Origin: Kordia sp045105435
GTDB taxonomy: Bacteria > Bacteroidota > Bacteroidia > Flavobacteriales > Flavobacteriaceae
Direction of reading: 5' to 3'
Assembly (NCBI RefSeq): GCF_045105435.1
Contig: NZ_JBGCDL010000094.1
Coordinates: 1 to 7,867 of the forward strand
Length of the DNA stretch: 7,867 nucleotides
In this document: positions 5,209 through 7,867 of the stretch, one piece after another
Layout: each line of letters starts with the position of its first letter
How positions within the stretch are numbered: position 1 is the first letter of the stretch
Position numbers and translations under genes: made by a program
Notes under the pieces: generated by a model
What the model was told of the DNA's origin: nothing
The model's database searches: none
Seen by the model: only the letters and a program-made list of their open reading frames with translations

Positions 5209-5234
5209 TTATTGTATTTGCACCAACTTTTTTG

Positions 5235-6191
5235 CTAAAATACCTCTTTAGCAATCGCTTGAATATTGCTCGATCTTCCCATAGAATAATAATGTAAAAT
5301 TGGCACGCCAGCCGCAACCAACTCTTTACTCTGCTGTATACACCATTCAATTCCGACTTTACGCACCGCTTTGTTGTCTTTACAACGAACGACATTCATA
5401 ATTAAATCGTCTGGTAAATCTACGTGAAAACGATGTGGAATTAAATTCAACTGTTTGCGTGTTGCAATCGGTTTTAAACCTGGAATAATTGGCACAGTAA
5501 TGCCTTCTTTTCTACATTTTTCTACAAACTCAAAAAACTTCTGATTGTCAAAAAACATTTGCGTCACAATATATTCCGCGCCCGCTTTTATCTTTTTCTT
5601 TAAAAAGTGAATGTCCGAATCTAAACTCGGTGCTTCCATGTGTTTTTCAGGATATCCTGCCACGCCAACACAAAAGTTTGTTTTTGAAGAGTTTTGTAAT
5701 TCTTCATCCAAATATTTTCCGTTGTTTAGGTCTTGTATCTGACTCACCAATTCGGATGCATATCGGTGTCCTTCTTTTTGTGGTTTAAAATATGTTTCGC
5801 TTTTTACAGCATCACCACGTAACGCAACCACATTGTCAATTCCTAAAAAATCCAAATCGATCAAGAAGTTTTCAGTATCTTCCCTTGTAAATCCACCACA
5901 CAAAATATGCGGAATGGCATCTACTTGATATCGGTTCTGAATTGCCGCACAAATTCCAACCGTTCCCGGACGTTTTTTCACAACTTGCTTCTTTAATAAG
6001 CCATTTTCCAACTCCTTAAACGTATATTCTTCTCGGTGATACGTTACGTCAATAAATGGCGGCTTGTATTCCATTAACGGATCAATATTATCGAATATCG
6101 ATTGAATATCTTGTCCTTTTAATGGTGGTAAAATTTCAAAAGAGAATAATGTTTTCCCTTCCGATTGCGCTATATGATCTGTTACTTTCAT
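5235..6191 (-). CDS. metF: 5,10-methylenetetrahydrofolate reductase
   Basis: A cytoplasmic FAD enzyme that reduces 5,10-methylene-tetrahydrofolate to 5-methyl-tetrahydrofolate, the methyl donor for methionine synthase. At 318 residues it is close to the usual bacterial size (about 290-320) and is a single TIM-barrel domain. The N-terminal FSFEILPP carries the catalytic Glu (Glu19, equivalent to E. coli Glu28). ALRGD (123-127) holds the flavin-contacting Asp. AGYPE at 178-182, TQMFFD at 210-215 and PGLKPI at 238-243 follow in the expected order. The ATG at 6189-6191 directly precedes the conserved N-terminus. It lies downstream of metH on the same strand but 466 bp away, so it may have its own promoter. 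The first 40 bp upstream hold a duplicated TAGTATTGAG. It converges on the peptide array. Confidence 0.97.
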   Translation of the reverse strand: MKVTDHIAQSEGKTLFSFEILPPLKGQDIQSIFDNIDPLMEYKPPFIDVTYHREEYTFKELENGLLKKQVVKKRPGTVGICAAIQNRYQVDAIPHILCGGFTREDTENFLIDLDFLGIDNVVALRGDAVKSETYFKPQKEGHRYASELVSQIQDLNNGKYLDEELQNSSKTNFCVGVAGYPEKHMEAPSLDSDIHFLKKKIKAGAEYIVTQMFFDNQKFFEFVEKCRKEGITVPIIPGLKPIATRKQLNLIPHRFHVDLPDDLIMNVVRCKDNKAVRKVGIEWCIQQSKELVAAGVPILHYYSMGRSSNIQAIAKEVF

Positions 6192-6198
6192 GTTTTTC

Positions 6199-6229
6199 TA
6201 GTATTGAGTTTTGAGTAATTAGTATTGAG
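6199..6229. repeat. Short direct repeat upstream of metF
   Basis: TAGTATTGAG occurs at 6199-6208 and 6220-6229, 21 bp apart, with a third TTGAG between them. It begins 8 bp upstream of the metF start. It resembles the AGTATTGAG-type filler repeats common in flavobacterial intergenic DNA. A regulatory role is possible but not indicated by anything else. Confidence 0.4.
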
Positions 6230-6276
6230 ACTTGCTTACTCGGCTCTTATATTTTTCTTTTTTCCTTAATTTTGTC

Positions 6277-6296
6277 ATTCCTGTGTAGACAGGAAT
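6277..6296. repeat. Short palindromic repeat in the metH-metF spacer
   Basis: A perfect 8-bp stem, ATTCCTGT (6277-6284) with ACAGGAAT (6289-6296), around the loop GTAG, preceded by GTC and followed by CTATTTTTTT. It is the GTCATTCCTG...CAGGAATCT type of dispersed palindrome found in many bacterial genomes. On the plus strand it looks like a terminator, but no plus-strand gene precedes it. Confidence 0.55.
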
Positions 6297-6377
6297 CTAT
6301 TTTTTTGTTATCTGTTGATTTGTGTTGTGTATTTGTTAATTCGTTGATTTGTTTCTCTCGCATCACTTTTAACTTCA

Positions 6378-6478
6378 CTATTCATTATTCGATATTCTTT
6401 TATTCGTTATTCAACATTCGATATTCAACATTCATTATTCTTTTATTCGATATTCAACATTCGTCATTCATTATTCAT
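6378..6478. repeat. ATTC-phased tandem low-complexity tract
   Basis: About 100 bp made almost only of ATTC words every 5-7 bp, with recurring longer words such as ATTCGATATTCAACATTC and ATTCATTATTCTTTTATTCG. It is open in one plus-strand frame only because of this composition. Similar tracts are frequent between flavobacterial genes. I see no gene in it. Confidence 0.6.
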
Positions 6479-6480
6479 TT

Positions 6481-6657
6481 CGGGCGTTCCCTTCGGTCGT
6501 GCTATCCGCTATATCTTTTTAAACAATTTGTCATTGCAAAAATCTTTAGAAAACTCGTGGCAGTCTGTGCTTTCATGAAGCAGATTACTTCGTCGATTTC
6601 TCCTCGTAATGACGTTTCCTATATTAAAAAGGATGCCGCTGCTATCACTAACGCGGG
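6481..6657. repeat. Dispersed repeat element interrupted by a second palindromic repeat
   Basis: The left end (6481-6521) starts CGGGCGTTCCC and includes GTGCTATCCGCTATATC then TTTTTAA. The right end (6624-6657) starts TTAAAAAGGATGCCGC and closes CTAACGCGGG. These are recalled as the two halves of a common Bacteroidota intergenic repeat that normally join through a short T/A-rich hairpin. Here about 100 bp separate them, holding a different repeat (6530-6613). The right end stops exactly at the metH stop codon (6658-6660), so the element marks the end of metH transcription or very nearly so. Confidence 0.5.
6530..6613. repeat. Decayed palindromic repeat nested in the element above
   Basis: Outer ends GTCATTGC (6530-6537) and GTAATGAC (6606-6613) are inverted with one mismatch. 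The central hairpin is TGCTT (6568-6572) with AAGCA (6578-6582). The right half, AGATTACTTCGTCG followed by CTCCTCGTAATGACG, is one mutated arm of the widespread GTCATTGCGAGG...-type palindrome. The left arm has decayed further. Confidence 0.45.
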
Positions 6658-7867
6658 TTAATCCGCCAACGTAGGATGCAACCATTTTTGTGCTTTTTCT
6701 AGTGTGATTCCTTTTCTTTTAGCAAAATCTTCCACTTGATCATTTTTTATTTTTCCAAGTCCAAAATACTTGGCTTCTGCGTTTCCAAAGTAGTATCCTG
6801 AAACGGCTGCAGCTGGCCACATGGCAAGACTTTCGGTTAACGAAACGCCAATGACTTTTTCAACATCTAGCAATTCCCAAATCGTTTCTTTTTCCAAATG
6901 ATCGGGACAAGCAGGATATCCTGGCGCAGGACGAATTCCTTTGTAGGTTTCTTTGATGAGTTCTTCATTGGTTAAATTTTCATCAACTCCATAACCCCAA
7001 TGTTTAGTTCGCACTTGTTTGTGCAAATATTCGGCAAATGCTTCTGCAAATCTGTCCGCAATTGCTTGTGCCATAATTGCGTTGTAATCGTCTTGTTGTT
7101 CTTTGTAACTGTTTGCCAATTCGTCTGCTCCAAAAATAGCCGTACAAAATGCGCCCATGTAGTCTTGTTTTCCACTTTCTTTTGGTGCCACAAAATCTGC
7201 CAATGCTATATTTGGCACTTCTGCACGCTTGTCTTGTTGTTGACGAAGCGTTCTAAAAACACCTATTTCTTTTCCTTTTTTCTGAATTGAGATATCATCA
7301 TCATGAATCGTATTTGCTTCAAACAACCCAAAAATTGCTTTTGCTTTTAGCGATTGTTTCGCAATGATTTCGGCAATCATTTCCTGTGCATCAGCATATA
7401 ATTGTGTGGCTTGCTCGCCAACTACGTCATCCGTAAGAATTGCAGGAAAACGCCCATGCAAATCCCATGAACGGAAAAATGGACTCCAATCGATATACGG
7501 AACTAATTCTTTAAGACTGAGTTGTGTGAGTTTCTGAATACCAAGTTCTTTTGGCTTTACAATAGTACTCGTTTCCCAATCTATTTTATATTTTTTTTGT
7601 CGTGCCGCCGCTAAAGAGATGTATGATTTTGCTTTTTTACGTTTTAAGAATTTCTCACGAAACTCATCATAATCTTGTTTTAGTTTGTCACGATATTTCT
7701 TTGAGTTTTTCTTGTTTAGCAGATCTCCCACAACCGTTACTGCTCTTGATGCATCATTGACATGCACAACTGCGTTTTTATATTCTGGATCTATTTTTAC
7801 AGCCGTATGTGCTTTGGAAGTTGTTGCGCCACCAATTAGTAATGGAATGTTGAAATTTTGGCGTTCC
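6658..7867 (-). CDS. metH: Cobalamin-dependent methionine synthase, C-terminal part (5' end outside window)
   Basis: This enzyme transfers the methyl group of 5-methyl-tetrahydrofolate to homocysteine through cobalamin. The frame is open to the window edge; 402 residues are visible of about 1,200 for a full protein (about 900 where the first domain is a separate gene, as in some Bacteroidota). The visible part opens in the cobalamin-binding domain with IPLLIGGATTSKAHTAVK, then VVHVNDASRAV. Next comes the AdoMet-activation domain with DWSPFF and SWDLHGRFP, and the AdoMet-binding RPAPGYPACPDH (codons 6933-6898), ending in the usual Gly/Lys-rich tail. The GTG at 7765 is an internal Val codon, not a start. 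All visible catalytic-domain motifs are intact. It is upstream of metF on the same strand, forming a methyl-folate to methionine pair. Any cobalamin or SAM riboswitch would lie outside the window. Confidence 0.97.
   Translation of the reverse strand, partial: ERQNFNIPLLIGGATTSKAHTAVKIDPEYKNAVVHVNDASRAVTVVGDLLNKKNSKKYRDKLKQDYDEFREKFLKRKKAKSYISLAAARQKKYKIDWETSTIVKPKELGIQKLTQLSLKELVPYIDWSPFFRSWDLHGRFPAILTDDVVGEQATQLYADAQEMIAEIIAKQSLKAKAIFGLFEANTIHDDDISIQKKGKEIGVFRTLRQQQDKRAEVPNIALADFVAPKESGKQDYMGAFCTAIFGADELANSYKEQQDDYNAIMAQAIADRFAEAFAEYLHKQVRTKHWGYGVDENLTNEELIKETYKGIRPAPGYPACPDHLEKETIWELLDVEKVIGVSLTESLAMWPAAAVSGYYFGNAEAKYFGLGKIKNDQVEDFAKRKGITLEKAQKWLHPTLAD

Noticed and set aside
5192..5395. Minus-strand frame overlapping the 3' end of metF
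   Set aside because: It is a shadow of metF in another frame that runs into the inverted-repeat element.
6192..6657. tRNA, riboswitch or small gene in the spacer upstream of metF
   Set aside because: No cloverleaf tRNA, cobalamin or SAM riboswitch motif was seen; repeats account for most of the space.
6272..6661. Plus-strand open frame of 129 codons in the metH-metF spacer
   Set aside because: It is composed of the ATTC tract and the palindromic repeats, has low-complexity Phe/Ile/Ser-rich translation, and matches no family. It is open because of composition only.
6972..7290. Alternative frames on both strands within metH
   Set aside because: They overlap a well-conserved metH frame and have Cys- and Phe-rich composition typical of shadow frames.

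Overview
The window reads as a low-GC chromosome segment from the Bacteroidota, family Flavobacteriaceae. The evidence is a near-canonical gliding-motility ATPase (GldA), A-rich start regions without Shine-Dalgarno sequences, TAnnTTTG-type promoter elements, a lipoprotein with an acidic residue run after its lipobox, and small dispersed palindromic repeats common in this family. A Kordia-like genus would fit, but the sequence alone does not settle it.

Layout. (1) 1-672, plus strand: the last three quarters of gldA. (2) 780-3408, minus strand: three envelope genes, namely a PagL-like outer-membrane acyloxyacyl hydrolase, a DUF2807 surface lipoprotein 47 bp downstream of it, and further on an unrecognised small secreted protein. 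(3) 3481-5210, plus strand: an array of tiny Cys-rich peptide genes with a common leader ending in Gly-Gly, resembling the class I lanthipeptide-type precursors of Bacteroidota. (4) 5235-7867, minus strand: metF and the 3' third of metH. MetF makes the 5-methyl-tetrahydrofolate that MetH uses to methylate homocysteine. The two are separated by a 466-bp spacer filled with decayed palindromic repeats.

The array is the notable part. It has four transcription units (A-D). Each starts with a copy of a 49-bp box that aligns without gaps across all four. Each has a candidate -7 promoter element 24-25 nt after the box's AAAACC, and each ends in its own stem-loop terminator. Units A and D carry intact 62- and 64-residue precursors. 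Unit C carries two tandem genes: C1 is one adenine short of a perfect 66-codon frame, and C2 is an older pseudogene. Unit B keeps box, promoter and terminator but has no recognisable precursor gene. The core peptides share the spacing C-x5-C-x7-C-x5-C and a TID[YF]T centre. No modifying enzyme, protease or transporter is in the window, so maturation, if it happens, must be encoded elsewhere. After unit D lies a 141-bp inverted-repeat element whose interior folds into three abutting hairpins, a cloverleaf-like arrangement that also separates the array from the convergent metF.
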